Source: Spirometra erinaceieuropaei (Eukaryota; Platyhelminthes; Cestoda; Diphyllobothriidea; Diphyllobothriidae). From it: a stretch of 64,000 nucleotides of DNA. The position numbers and the translations under genes are program-made. The stretch covers positions 153,194 through 217,193 of the forward strand of contig CACRXP010000625.1 in the NCBI GenBank assembly GCA_902702965.1. Direction: 5' to 3'. Of this stretch, positions 43,297 to 55,159 are shown piece after piece. Positions within the stretch are counted from its first letter, which is position 1. Each line of letters opens with the position of its first letter. The notes beneath the pieces were generated by a model. The model was given only the letters and a program-made list of their open reading frames with translations. It had not been told where the DNA came from and ran no database searches.

Positions 43297-45083
43297 ATCG
43301 ACCATCTGACGAACCGATCCTGGTGTTGCGAAAAGTGTTCAGCTGTGCGTTACCCGCGTGGCTAATTACTCCGACTAGGCGAAGTCTCAGCACCGAGAAT
43401 GGAAGAAAAATATCAATGCATTTGTTAATGGACTGGGGGCCAGTAAACCAAAATTCCAGTAGCTCCTGCCTCACGCGGTTTTCACCTCTTGCGAGAATTT
43501 CGGCCTCATCGAATTTGAATGTGTGGTCGGATATCGACGAATGAGCTGCAGCTTGAAAGCTGGCGCCATTTCTCCGTACCGCTTCAGCGTGCTCGACCAT
43601 TCGTGTTTGGAGCTGTCTTCCAGTTTTCCGACATGATCGCTTCGTCCGCAACTGAACCAGATCCGATAAATGACCCCAGACGTTTCTAGCCGTGGCAGAG
43701 GGTCTTTTGGTTTCATTACCAGACGCCTGATGGTTGCCTCCGGTCTGTGTGCAACTCCAAACCCAAGTGGTGCGAGATGGCGGCCGACAGCTTTCGAAAC
43801 GTTCTTGACATACGGAAGCGCTCGCCAAATTTGCTGTCCGTGCGGTTAGGCCTTTCGACCTTTTTTCGTATGCACCAGTTGACGAAGTTGCACGGGTAGC
43901 CATTGACTTTGAAGACCCGTCGGAGGTATTTTAGTTTGGCAATTTTGTCTTCCGGCTCACTGCAGTGCGTTTCGACACGCCGAAAGAGCGTCCTTACACA
44001 ACTGCGTTTGTGGCTGATTAGGTGGTTACTGTTGAAGTTCAGTACTTGCATCGTATTTGTCGCTTTCCTGAACACTTTGGTCTTTAGTCCACCACAATCT
44101 TTCGGGCATACGAGGACATCCAAGAAGGCCAGCTGGTTGTTCTCTTCCTCCTCCATCGTAAATTGTGCGTCCAGGAAGACCGCATTCAGATGTCCCTTGA
44201 ATGTCAGCAGTTGATCCCGGTCGACAACGACGAAGGTATCATCCACATACCGGGCCCAGAAATTCGGTCTGTGATGTTGCAAGACCAGCGATTCTAACCG
44301 TTGCAGGACGGCATCGACGATGAATCCCGAAATCGGCGAACCCACCGCTGTGCCCTTCACCTGTTCGTAGATTGTCCCGTCGAGCGTGAAGTACGTCCTG
44401 AGACAGAGCTTCAGGAGCTGAAGGACTCGGGCGTGTCCAAGACGATTCTCCGTTTTATTGTATCTTCTTTGTAGAAGCAGCTCGATTTTCTCGAACGCCA
44501 GGTCCTGGGGAATAGAAGTAAAAGGGGATGTAACATCAAAAGATACCATAACCTCATTTGGATGGAGGCTTACACCTTCGAGTTTTTCCAGGAATTGTGC
44601 TGACGAAGAGACCAAGGTGTCTGACTAAGCGGTCAGGAACATGAGACGCCGGAACAGCCACTTAGTCAGTCCGTACTTTGGAGTACCTTTGAGCGACACG
44701 ATGAGTCGGAGAGGAGCGCCGTCTTTGTGCACCTTAGGGAGGCCATAGAATCGGGCCAAAGCCGTATCATGGGGTCTCGCCATGCGTCTGTCGGTCGGTG
44801 TTATTGCACCTGAATTCTCCAAAGCCAACAACGTCGCATTAATTTCGCGTGCCAGCGCCTTTACAGGGTTCATTGCACACGGAACATAGAATTGTCGGTC
44901 CTCCAGCAGACCTTTAGCTTTTTGAAGGTAGTCTGTCCTGTCCAGTACAACCGCAGAGCGCTCCTTGTCCTCTGGCACAATGACCAGGTCTGTCGGTCTT
45001 GAGTTTTCTAAGCGCATTACGTTTGACCTCGGGAAAGCACTTCCCGCGGCCTGTGGGCCATTAGGAGAGAAGACACTTGGTGT
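43297..45083 (-). pseudogene. Penelope-like element, copy 1 (main part)
   Basis: Minus strand. Frames at 45095-44625 and 44615-43716 carry the PLE reverse transcriptase: LVIVPEDKERSAVVLDR, FYGLPKVHKDGAPLRLIV, MVSFDVTSPFTSIPQ, KGTAVGSPISGFIVD and the catalytic WARYVDDTFVVV. A TAG near 44625 splits the RT. The GIY-YIG-type endonuclease (43716-43300) begins PLPRLETSGVIYRIWFSCGR but shifts frame after VGKL. The RT-to-endonuclease frameshift near 43800 is shared with copy 2. The N-terminal part is separated by the 662-bp insertion at 45084-45745. Confidence 0.88.
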
Positions 45084-45745
45084 CCCTGCCAGCACATTGC
45101 CCCTTCATAGGCGGGGCTGGAAGGGGCTGGGTGGGGCCAGAGCCCCGCCTGCCAGCACATGGCTCCTTCATAGGCGGGGCTAGAGGGGGCTGGGCGGGGC
45201 CAGAGCCCCGCCTGCCAGCACATGGCTCCTTCATAGGCGGGGCTGGAGGGGGCTGGGCGGGGCCAGAGCCCCCTCTGGATTGAAGCCTTTTGAAGCGTAT
45301 TTGCATCGAAAGATATGTTCCAAAAGCACCACTTATTGTACCTTCTTTGGAATTTAAAGGAGCTAATTTATCAAAATTGGCTTATAAACCATGGAGAAAG
45401 CATCCGTTTACGCCCACTGAATGTAGCTGCGGATGAGCACAATATATTGAGGTTTTAAGTCCCTCATTGCTTAAACTCTTATTTGTCCACCGGTTTACAG
45501 TCTGTGTGTGTTATTAATTCGTATATTTGACAATGGGGACGATATTTTAAAGTGGTGCCAAAAGTGGGCTGGGATGTGGCGTCCCCTGTGCATTTTTTTT
45601 CGCTGGCGGGGCTAGGCGGGGCTATCGCGTTGCATGCCCCGCCACAGCCCCCTCCACAGCCCCGCCTAGCCCCCTCATAGCCCCCTCTAGCCCCGCCATT
45701 ATTGAGGGGGCCAGGCGGGGCTAGGCGGGGCTGGTGCTGGCAGGG
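45084..45745. mobile_element. Non-autonomous 662-bp transposon related to the 26220 element
   Basis: Ends CCCTGCCAGCAC...GTGCTGGCAGGG, flanked by GT (45082-45083 and 45746-45747). Copy 2 has the empty site ACTTGGTGTAGCATG (near 56519), which fixes both ends. The left part is a GC-rich minisatellite and the right part is similar GC-rich sequence after a GCATTTTTTTTCG word that also occurs near the right end of the 26220-31471 transposon. It has no coding capacity. Mobilisation by the larger element's transposase is inferred from the shared termini. Confidence 0.85.
45085..45270 (+). repeat. Three 63-bp minisatellite units
   Basis: Units start CCTGCCAGCACAT at 45085, 45148 and 45211, each with CTTCATAGGCGGGGCT and GGGGCCAGAGCCCC. 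Each unit begins with a copy of the terminal repeat, so the array multiplies the element end. Confidence 0.9.
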
Positions 45746-45960
45746 GTAGCATGAGGTTCTTAGTCTCCTCCGTTGCCTCCATCTGACTAAGGATTGATTC
45801 CACTGCTGCAATCGTGTTAACAAGTTTGCCATCAGCCGTGTTGAATAAAGCTTCGTGCCGTAAAACCTGCACCTGATTCTTCGTCAGCTCCTTTGACAAC
45901 AGGTTGTGCACCTGTTTGTCGTTTCTGGGCGACGTTGGATTGCGCACCGACTGACATTCA
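45746..45960 (-). pseudogene. Penelope-like element, copy 1, N-terminal part
   Basis: Encodes KQVHNLLSKELTKNQVQVL and FNTADGKLVNTIAAVESIL, the typical start of PLE proteins. It was continuous with 45083 downwards before the 662-bp insertion. Confidence 0.8.
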
Positions 45961-45999
45961 TTTGGCGGTTATGAACGGTTAAACAATTCCCCTGCCTCT

Positions 46000-46435
46000 G
46001 AAGGATGTCTACTTTTCCATCTCCACGGTTTTTATTCTGGCCTGGATGGTGCAAAAACATTTTCGTGTTGACCTGGGAAAAGCCGTCTACCGAATCTCCG
46101 TTGTTCCGGAAAGCACTCCAAAATCGGTGTTGACGACTCCATGTGGTCTTTTCGAGGTCGTCAGGTCGCCTTTTTGACTCCGTAACTCAGCCCAACCTTT
46201 CCAAGGTTTCATTAACGAAGTCCTCCGCTATTTACCTTTCATTTTTGCTCATGTCGATGATCTTTATTCGTAAGTTCCAGTAAAACATTAACACACACAA
46301 CACCTACGTCTCCTTTTTGGGCAAGTGAGTCGATCCGACGTTTTCATCGACGCCTCCAAGAGCATTTTTGACGAACACTTGCTTTCGTTCCTAGAATACC
46401 GCGTAGATACTTTTACCGCTCGCTAATCATTTTTT
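46000..46435 (+). pseudogene. Ty3/Gypsy reverse transcriptase fragment, copy 1
   Basis: A fragment of a Gypsy-type RT, readable only across several stops and frame changes. TTPCGLFEVV and FINEVLRYLPF lie just before an HVDD catalytic-type box near 46250, and a thumb-like region follows to about 46410. No LTRs, protease or integrase are attached. The same truncated fragment is in copy 2. Confidence 0.7.
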
Positions 46436-46439
46436 AACG

Positions 46440-46573
46440 GACCATAAGTTCAGAAACTATGAATTGCATTCTGTACAGATTCTGTCTACCTCGTCTAAAA
46501 TTCGTATGTAAATCTATTTCTACCTGCCTTGATGGGACCCCGACGCGTCTTTAATAAAAAATTATTATTATTA
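46440..46573 (+). repeat. LINE 3' tail (CTACCTCGTCTAAAATTCG family)
   Basis: Contains CTACCTCGTCTAAAATTCG, CTGCCTTGATGGGACCCCG and an ATT-repeat end, without any LINE coding part. Probably a strongly truncated insertion. Confidence 0.7.
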
Positions 46574-46599
46574 CAGGAGGCGTTAGTGTTGAACACTAC

Positions 46600-47380
46600 C
46601 AAGGGCCTTCCAGCAATCAATGTAGGCGGCTTGCACGGTGTGTTTTTCATCGAAGACTCCTGTCCAGCTTAGTATCGTATAAAGCAAATTTGTTACACAC
46701 TATCTCCCCTCACAAAGGCCGTATTGCTGAGTAAACAAGAAATTGTGGGTTTCCAACTCATTCATCAAATTGTGGTCTCCTCCATTACTTTGCAGTGGAC
46801 TGATGTCGGGATGACGGGTCTGTTTTTAGTTGCAAGTGCTCCACTATCACTTGTACGAATCGGTATAATATGCACTATTTTCCTATTCATGGGGAGGGTT
46901 CCAGTATCGACCGATTTCTAGTACATGACGGATAATGGCTCAGCCAGTTCTCGAGCAAGTTCAATGAGCAGCTTTGCTACAATCTCGTCCGGAGCAATGG
47001 ATTTGTATTCTTCCAAAGTGTTTAGTACTTCGAAAGTCGCATCCTCTCAACACACAGTATTTTCAATAATTGTCGCTCCATGCTCTCTTGTCTTGGTAGA
47101 ACGAAATCCGCTCCTCTTGTAATAACAGGCTGGAAAAGCTGTGAACAATGCTCAGCTTCGCATGTGCGGCTAGGTACCTCGAGACCTTCATTAGCCCTCA
47201 TTACAGTGATCGGGTTTCTGTTACTTGTGTCCTTCTGAAAATATCTGCAGAGGAATCAAAATTCTAACGGTTCAACAGAAAGAAATATATTTGAAATCTC
47301 ATCATCTTTTGAAAAGTACGCCTCAAGCCTTGTTTTTTTAAATTTTGTATTCTTTCTTTGCTTCCGCAAAACGTCTTTCA
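46600..47380 (-). pseudogene. LINE 'B'-family RT fragment, copy 1
   Basis: On the minus strand this aligns with the start of the LINE 'B' RT (readings similar to LPLKTD..SRHQSTAK and CNKFALYDTKLDRS), but every frame has stops. It is continuous with the SINE and gap at its right end. Copy 2 is at 59896-60669 and 61098-61640. Confidence 0.7.
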
Positions 47381-47429
47381 CAGTCAGAATGGTATTACCG
47401 ACAAAGACAAGGGAGACTGGAATGGCCAT

Positions 47430-47811
47430 NNNNNNNNNNNNNNNNNNNNNNNNNNNNNNNNNNNNNNNNNNNNNNNNNNNNNNNNNNNNNNNNNNNNNNN
47501 NNNNNNNNNNNNNNNNNNNNNNNNNNNNNNNNNNNNNNNNNNNNNNNNNNNNNNNNNNNNNNNNNNNNNNNNNNNNNNNNNNNNNNNNNNNNNNNNNNNN
47601 NNNNNNNNNNNNNNNNNNNNNNNNNNNNNNNNNNNNNNNNNNNNNNNNNNNNNNNNNNNNNNNNNNNNNNNNNNNNNNNNNNNNNNNNNNNNNNNNNNNN
47701 NNNNNNNNNNNNNNNNNNNNNNNNNNNNNNNNNNNNNNNNNNNNNNNNNNNNNNNNNNNNNNNNNNNNNNNNNNNNNNNNNNNNNNNNNNNNNNNNNNNN
47801 NNNNNNNNNNN
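47430..47811. other. Assembly gap (382 N)
   Basis: Sequence before the gap stops inside the SINE inverted repeat and sequence after it starts at the left edge of the duplicated block. The true content and size are unknown. Confidence 1.
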
Positions 47812-47911
47812 CCGCCTTTCTTATTCCAAGTACTCAAGAAAGGAAGAACGCCTGTCTATTCCGTCACCCCAATATAATCGGGATGAATATGCTGTTATGA
47901 GTTAAACACAA

Positions 47912-49645
47912 TCATATTTTCTTTGAGTTCGTCGGTGCTGTCAAATGAAGATGATCCTGAATTTCCGTACATCCCGAACACGCCAACTGAGCGATGGTAG
48001 GATAAACTTCTACGAAAATATTGAACCCAAAGGAACCTTGATAGGAACATAAGTAACATACTCTCCCTAGATGATATTGTCCGCAGAGAATATAAGGTAT
48101 TGAACGAACCGAAGTCCCCAGAACTAGACGAGATCCCACCCAAGCTTCTCAAAGAACTTGTCAATGAGTGAATTCCGTAAAAACGATCAGTGCGCACCCC
48201 TCTATCTTCAGTAATTCTCCGCAAAGTTAAGGAAAAGATCATGAAGAGTGAATTGGTGCAATTTCTGAAAGTTCACGATTTGCTATCGAACTGCCAATAT
48301 GGGTTCCGGAAGGGAAGAACCTGAACGACAAATCGGCTACAATCTTTCATGAGCTTGACAGAGCTCTAGACGACAGCCACGCGGTCCATATGGCTTTCAT
48401 TTACATCCAGAAGGCGTTCAACACTGTGGCACCCCAGAAACTGTAATACAAGCTTAAAAATCAGGACCAAATGCAGTGTTCTCAAATGGATCAAAAAATT
48501 CCTTGCGCGTCGACAGCAGATTGTGTACATCGGTCAAGGTAAATTAGATCCTGCTGTCGTCGAGAGTGGTGTTCCCCAGGGTTCAGTACTAAGACCCATT
48601 CTGTTCCTAATATATGTGGACGATGCCACAAGAGCTTTGACTACGAAGCAGCAATGTTTGCCGACGACATGAAGATACGGATTGTAATTGGGGCACTGCC
48701 GACGAAGACAGACTGTAGATGAACCTTAAACGGTTAGAAGAATTGTCAAACCGTTGCTTCCAGCAATTTCACGTTGGTAAGTGTATCATACTTCGCGTAA
48801 ACAACACAGCCATATTCGCCAGCATAGGAGACTACTTTCTGGACAGTGCAGCATTACGAGAAGTCCAGGCCCAAAAGGACCTCGGTGCGCTGACGACGAA
48901 TTCATTAAAACCATCCTCTCATTGTTCGAGAGTGGCCGAAAGCGCAATGTCCGTACTGTATACTACCAAGCGAGCATTTATGGATTTTGACGAAGACCTT
49001 TTCTCAAGTACTTTCGGATCATTCGTGCGGCCGCACTTGGAATACGGCATGCAAGCCTGGAAGCCGTGGGCAATTCAAAATCAAAGTTGCCTCGAAAGAG
49101 TTCAGAGGAGATCCACGAAGACTGTTAGGGGTCAAAGCTCATTTCCCTATGCTACCCGCTTAATAAATCTGAACCTCTCCCCTTGAGTTTTAAGCAACTT
49201 CGAGGGGATCTCGTGCAAGCATTGCGCATAGTGAAGGAGTTAGATTACAGCCTGGTCTTTGAGGACTTTATCGAATTTGCTACCACGAGCAGCCTCCACG
49301 GTCACCCGCTTAAACTGCGCACTCAGCAGGCAAGGCTGGATGTGCGGAAGTTCTCCTTCTCTGTTCGAGTGGTCAAACCATGCGATGTTCTCCCTGCAGA
49401 TGCTGCGATTTCAGCATCGATACAAAGCTTTACAAATAGCCTTGACATATTTATGTTCTCAAATTATCAAGAGCGATGAGAGATAGAGCTCACCACCCTT
49501 GACTCACTTTCCTTTTGCCATACCATCATGAGCTCGTTTTAATGATTTCAGATCAGCCAATTTCTCTGTCGAACGCGCCCAGTTTTACGTCGCAAATAGG
49601 GTACTCAAAGGGTCACACCTATTTCCTTCAATAAACTGAATTTAA
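47912..49645 (+). pseudogene. CR1-like LINE fragment 'D', copy 2
   Basis: Counterpart of 23160-24897 with a few percent difference. A longer open stretch (48719-49186) reaches further upstream than in copy 1, and a one-base change shifts frame near 49184. FADD-type box near 48660. Confidence 0.8.
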
Positions 49646-50985
49646 CTGAACATTCAGAATAAGCCAGGAAATTATGTGACTTACGATTAGCTTCACAGCC
49701 GTAAAAGAGCAAAAGGGACTTAAAAACGTGAGTATCTGGACAAAAGCCTATTACCAGGAGTAGAAAAAATTGCTCCAAAAAACTCAAAAACAGTCCGGTT
49801 AAGACCAAAATTTTCCCTGGATTATCGTATAAAGTAAAGTACTATTGTTCTATTTGAATTTATGAGCCGCGATGACTATCACCAGCCTTAAGATGATTCC
49901 GTTGGCCTTAATGAACTCTGGAATGGTCTCCTGCATTGGCAAAGGGTTGATGGGAACAAACATCTGGATTATGACATGTAGCCGCCCCAGTTCATTTCAG
50001 TTATTCGACGACAAATGATGGAAAGTGGTTTAGTTGTGTCATTTTTTATATAGAACAGTCTACACATAGAAATAGCCGATTATGTCTTAACTGCTAAAAT
50101 GCAGTACTATTTATCAGTCGTACAAAAATTGCAGGGTTAACTACTCCTTGGACGGGTCCGGAATCTCGTCAGTTCAAGTTTTGTCCGGCCGTTAATACGG
50201 GCAGACGTGTTAGCAGGAGACGCAATATCCAGGAAAGTTGATGTGTAGGAAGAAAGTTATGGCGACACCAACGTAGGAGTCAAGCAATTTGGCGTCTCAT
50301 AAAGGCCTTGGATTGGATCGCTCATACGCGAATGCTCGACCGTCACAAACGGCGACGTCCATCGCTGTTTCGTGATGCGTGTTCGAGGACCGTGACCTAC
50401 GATTAAATTGGCTAAAATGCATAAGGATAACGCAGAAACTATTGCCCACTCCTCTCACGCAAACATCACAGTTAGGAACTTGATTCGGTAAATGACAGAG
50501 ACAGTTTTCCTTTTCAAAAGGAGGTCGTGCGGCTTCCGGAAGGTGTTCGTGATATCGGAAAAAAAGCGATCTCGAGAAGGAACGGAGACTGTAGAGGAAA
50601 CATCGGAGATGACGACGGCCCGAAAATTCTCTAGAATTTAGAAAACTCCAAATAGGTGTCTGGAACACATGAAGACGACCGAACAGGAATTGGTCAAAAA
50701 TGTCGGAAAACAAAAAAGAAATGCGGAAAAGTTCATTGCAGATGGGAACAGAGCGAAAGGCAATTGGGAGTCAATTTCTCGTCTAAAGGATTATCGGGAA
50801 AATAAGATAACCGAAAACTCGGACTAAACGAATCCCTTACCCCATTTCTTCATGCCCGTGTATGCCGAGGGGCCGTCTTTTAATAGGGAAGTACGCCGGC
50901 AAGTTGTCACATCTAGCGATACATTTAGCACGATGACGTTTACAAGAGACACAATGAGGAAGTCATTGTGTCAGCTACAGCCTAT
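49646..50985. other. Shared unidentified sequence, copy 2
   Basis: Matches 24898-26217. It ends CAGCTACAGCCTATT, the uninterrupted target of the transposon and LINE 'E' found in copy 1. Confidence 0.5.
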
Positions 50986-50989
50986 TAAA

Positions 50990-51832
50990 TCGCCTGGTCT
51001 GTGTGCCTAATCCGCTAAAGTTCTGAATGAACTCAGAGACCAACTGCCTTTACAATCCTCCAGGACCTTGTTCTGGTATTATCATATCTATGGGTTAAAT
51101 GCCCACCAGTGTCAATCTCCATGTCGTTATGAGAAATCTTCGAAATAAACCCCACCTTTCGGTTAGTGACGGCGACGAAATTAGTCGGTCCAACCTCTCA
51201 AAGTCGCCTCCATCAAATTTTAACAGACATTCCCTACGTTATTTTACCTTGAACTAAGGTGCTGACAGCAGTCTAAATCCATCCACTCCGACTGACCCTA
51301 AGTCACCCAACTCTTCAACTTTTATCCAGGCAAATACTGGTAACCCCATTAAAATGTTTGCTCGACGATCCATGAGTTCAGACCATGCGATAACATGTTC
51401 TTTCCGCTGGATATTCATACCGCACTCTACGGTGTCGATTTTATGCCATTTTTTTCTGGTCCACCTTCGATACCAGATCCCACAAAATGGTTGACTAGAT
51501 GATATACTGGTACTGCAATTCTTCAACTAGCACCATGTCATACACTATAACATGCATTTCTGTTACTATTTTTTTCGATGGTTTTTTTTTGTCTCCTGTA
51601 AAATTAATCCGATCATTTTTAAACTTTCATATGGAGTTTTTTTTCACCCCTCGCTGATCATTTTTCTTAAGGGACTTTTAATTCAAAAACTATGTATTGC
51701 ACTTTGTACAGATTTTGCCAACCTCGACTAAAATTCGCATGCAAATTTATTTTTACTTGCTTTGATGGGACAACGACGGGTCTTTCTTAAAAATTCTTAT
51801 TATTATTATCATTATTATTATTATTATTTCAA
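50990..51832 (+). repeat. LINE 3' tail family plus flank, copy 2
   Basis: Counterpart of 34193-35030, ending in an expanded ATT/ATC repeat (51797-51830). Confidence 0.65.
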
Positions 51833-52383
51833 TATCTCTTCGCCCAATAAACACCATCTAAAGATTTCCGATTTTCCATCACTTTTCCGGATTTCACAGA
51901 TTGAGCAGCCTGTAAAACTACAAAAGAGCGAAGAAAAGAGTCTCAGAAAGCAGTCTTGTAGAAGGAGACACGATCGCTGGGACAAGAGCTTTATTAGCCT
52001 GACGTTTCGGATTCCGGCTCGAACCCATCATCAGAGGCAAAAGCAGATACGTGTGGTTCATGCACAAGAGGCTGCAGTATTTATAGAATGCAATCGCCAT
52101 GCTATCGCATACCTACAAATGTTCACAGCTCCCACTTCATCAGGGATCGTTACACGTGGTGTGACGACTGATTGATGGCCGATAGTTGCGCCGGCAATTG
52201 CTGAAATCTCATCAAGTGCGTTGGATGTGGGTGTAATGACAAAGCGTTGTCCCCAAGTATAACCATTTCCGCGATTCCAGCTCAACTCCCTCAACCGAAT
52301 TATTAACACACCTTAATTCCTACGACTGGACTGAGTTCTTCCTTAGTTCGGATGTAAATGTTTGCACTGCAAAACTGTACGAA
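51833..52383. other. Unidentified block sequence, copy 2
   Basis: Counterpart of 35031-35574. No coding assignment. Confidence 0.45.
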
Positions 52384-54733
52384 ATGTTGGATCCGCCTAT
52401 TTCTCGTTTTGTCCCCCGTAAGAAAATTATTAATGTTGGGGATGAGATTTTCCTACCTTTACCCTTTCGTCGCAGATTGTGCAGACTTTCTCGTCGATTC
52501 CATCTTCAGAACGATGTTTCTGTCCTGCCCTTGATTTGTGATATTTTGGAGCGGGCTAAGAGATTGTCTGAAGAATAACAGCTAGCCGAGGAGATCCAGT
52601 TTACCGAAAACCATTCGTTAAATGTCTCGAAAACTTTCTCTAGAAAAATAGGAACTTACAGAAAGACGCAGCATCCTGTCTTCCGAGACGCTCTAGGAAA
52701 TCCCAAAGTTGATGTCCAGTTAACCGCTGATAGCTTCAATGATTTCCTGTCCAAAACGTTTATTGAAGACTCGACCTCTCCGCTTCCGACCATCCATGCA
52801 CTGACTTGGGCAGTCCTAGAAACTGTAACTTTCACTCTGTGGGATGTGACTGTTGCGATTCGGCGTTTTCGTCAATATTATAGTCCAGGCCCTGATGGTG
52901 TCCCAGTAAGCATTTTAAAAGCCGATGCAAACACGATCTTCCCATCCCTCTTATGCAAGATATTTAATCTTCCTCTTGAAACTGAAACCTATCCTACCTT
53001 GTGGAAGGAATCAGACATTTTGCCCATCCCTAAGCTCGGCAAATCTACATCATTTGATGACTTTCGGCCAATAAAACCCTCTCCGCAGTTTCGAAGATCT
53101 TAGAGGCATTGATCAAGGAGAAGGTGATGTGTCACTTAACACAGAATAACTTACTGAGTGCAGCATAGCATGGATTCCTCAAAGCTCAATCTTGTGACAC
53201 CTGTCAACTCTCTTTCTTCGACTATGTTCTCCAATCTAGGGACAATGGTTTTGCACTTTACACAGTATATTTTGATTTCACCAAGGCTTTTGATCGTGTT
53301 GACCATGCTTTTCTTCTCTTGAAACTGTCCTCTTTCGGAATAGGTGGCAAACTTTTGAATTTTATATCCTCTTACCTGGCACTCGTACACAACGCGTTAA
53401 GATTTCCAATACTACCTCCAACCCCGTATGTGTGAGGAGTGGAGTCATTCGGGGTAGTGTACTCGGCCCGCTTTTATTTTGTCTTTTCGTTAATGATGTA
53501 CCCGATTTATTTCAGAATGGTAAGCCTTTCATGTATGCCGATGATCTTAAAGTTGCATATCGATATAAGCCTGTAGATCGTGACATAGTGCTTGAGCTCC
53601 TGAGTAGCGACCTACTGGCTTTCGCCCGGTGGTGCCGCACATGGCGCCTTTCTCTTTCTTGGCATAAGTGCTCAGTCATGGTGGTTGGCGACGACCGCCA
53701 ACCTCAACTAAATATTGGCGTTCACGCCATAACTGTGCCTGGGGTTATTAAGGATCTGGGCGTATCATACCCCAAGAGTCTCAATCTCTCGGAGCACTGT
53801 GCCTTGATAGTCTCCAAATCCCGTTGAACGACCGGGTTTATCCTCCGAAACCTCAAAACTAGGGACATTAGAATGCGCCTTTTCAAAATGTACGTTAGGC
53901 CTGGTCTGCAATACTGTTAGTTTTTATTTAGCCTCATGCGTGCTACTGAGCGGAAGAAAATAGAATCCGTTCAACACTTTTTTACCAAGAGCATTTTAAC
54001 CCCGGAACACCGACATTTTTCTTACCAAGAACGTTGCCGGCTTACGGGCCTTGATCCTTCATGGTTCCGTTGATTACAAAAGGGACTATTTTTGCTATTT
54101 AACTCTTATATAATCACACATTGAACCCACTCACCTCTTTAAGACACCATATCCACCCACGACGTAACAGTCACCGTGAGGTCTTCTTATTTCTGCCTCT
54201 GGCACGTACTGTTAAATATCGTCGGTTCTATTCTGTAAATGCGATTGCTATTTGGAATAAACTACCCATGAGTGTGAAAACTCTGCAAAATTATCCTTTG
54301 TTTAAGAGAACTATTACTCGATTTTTGCATTCAGAAAAGCTTCCTCGAATTTTGTGTGCTGAATCCACTGATCGACTTTACCGTAGCGATTGCGTTTGTG
54401 GTCTCTGAACACAATGGCCGGTCTCACCAGGGACAGTTTCTTTGGTCAACAGCGACAGATGTTCTTCGGTGCTTCTATTTGGACTAGCCCCAACTTCATG
54501 AAAGAAAGTGGCGACTGATATCCGATACCGTGCATCCCCTCCCATCTTGACGATCAAAAGTTTGTAGCCAGCAGTTTTTTTCTCCTGAACCCTCCTAACC
54601 ATAAAAACCATCAACTATATTTTCATTCCTTTCCCACAGGTGTTTTTCAGTGCTGGCCCGATTTGTGTTTAACGCTTCCCCGAAAATGCCTGTAAACTGG
54701 TATTAAATAAATTATTATTATTACTACTAGTAT
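52384..54733 (+). mobile_element. LINE 'C', copy 2 (uninterrupted, 5'-truncated)
   Basis: The RT reads through SPGPDGVPVSILKA, a frameshift near 53090, FDFTKAFDRVDHAFLLLKL, SVLGPLLFCLFVNDVPD, the intact catalytic MYADDLKVAYRY (53530) and C-terminal WNKLPMSVKTL to a stop at 54408. A 3' UTR with an ATT repeat ends about 54733. No endonuclease is present. Several frameshifts remain (near 53090, 53375 and 53825), so it is not functional, but it is better preserved than copy 1. Confidence 0.85.
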
Positions 54734-55159
54734 TATTGATCGACCATCTGCCGAACCGATCCTGGTGTTGGGAAAAGTGTTCAGCTGTGCGTTCCCCGCG
54801 TGGCTAATTACTCCGACTAGGCGAAGTCTCAGCACCGAGTATGGAAGAAAAATATCAATGCATTTGTTAATGGACTGGGGGCCAGTAAACCATGATTCCA
54901 GTAGCTCCCGCCTCACGCGGTTGTCACCTCTTGCGAGAATTTCAGCCTCATCGAATTTGAATGTGTGGTCGGATCTCGACGAATGAGCTGCAACTTGAAA
55001 GCTGGCGCCATTTCTCCGTACCGCTTCAGCGTGCTCGACCATTCGTGTTTGCAGCTGTCTTCCAGCTTCTCCGACATAGTTGCTTCGTCCGCAACTGAAC
55101 CAGATCCGATTAATGACTCCAGACGTTTCTAGCCGTGGCAGAGGGTCTTTTGGTTTCAT
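54647..55159 (-). CDS. Penelope-like element, copy 2: GIY-YIG-type endonuclease frame
   Basis: The C-terminal domain of PLE polyproteins. MKPKDPLPRLETSG leads into GVINRIWFSCGRSNYVGEAG, the GIY...YVG core with the catalytic-type arginine in QTRMVEH. Then comes HTFKFDEAEILARGDNR and FTGPQSINKCIDIFLPY, the usual PLE end. The frame is intact, unlike copy 1. It is out of frame with the RT: the residues joining both domains (PYVKNVSKAVGRHLAP) lie in this frame while the RT frame ends in a stop at 55159. The breakpoint is near 55260. Confidence 0.85.
   Translation of the reverse strand: MKPKDPLPRLETSGVINRIWFSCGRSNYVGEAGRQLQTRMVEHAEAVRRNGASFQVAAHSSRSDHTFKFDEAEILARGDNRVRRELLESWFTGPQSINKCIDIFLPYSVLRLRLVGVISHAGNAQLNTFPNTRIGSADGRSIILVVIIIIYLIPVYRHFRGSVKHKSGQH

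Larger units (their letters stand above)
23064..47429. repeat. Large duplicated block, copy 1
   Basis: Begins CGCCTTTCTTATTCCAAG, 66 bp upstream of the ERMP1 start codon, and ends at the N gap inside a SINE (GGAATGGCCAT). Leaving out four copy-specific insertions, about 10.36 kb matches 47813-60725 in the same order and orientation. Sampled stretches differ at about 1-3% of bases. Either a tandem duplication or an unmerged haplotype. Confidence 0.9.

Noticed and set aside
45017..45306. Repetitive Pro/Ala/Gly-rich frames that look like a repeat protein
   Set aside because: They follow from the 63-bp GC-rich minisatellite in a non-autonomous transposon.
47256..47905. Long frames running through the N gap
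   Set aside because: They exist only because N was translated as an unknown residue.
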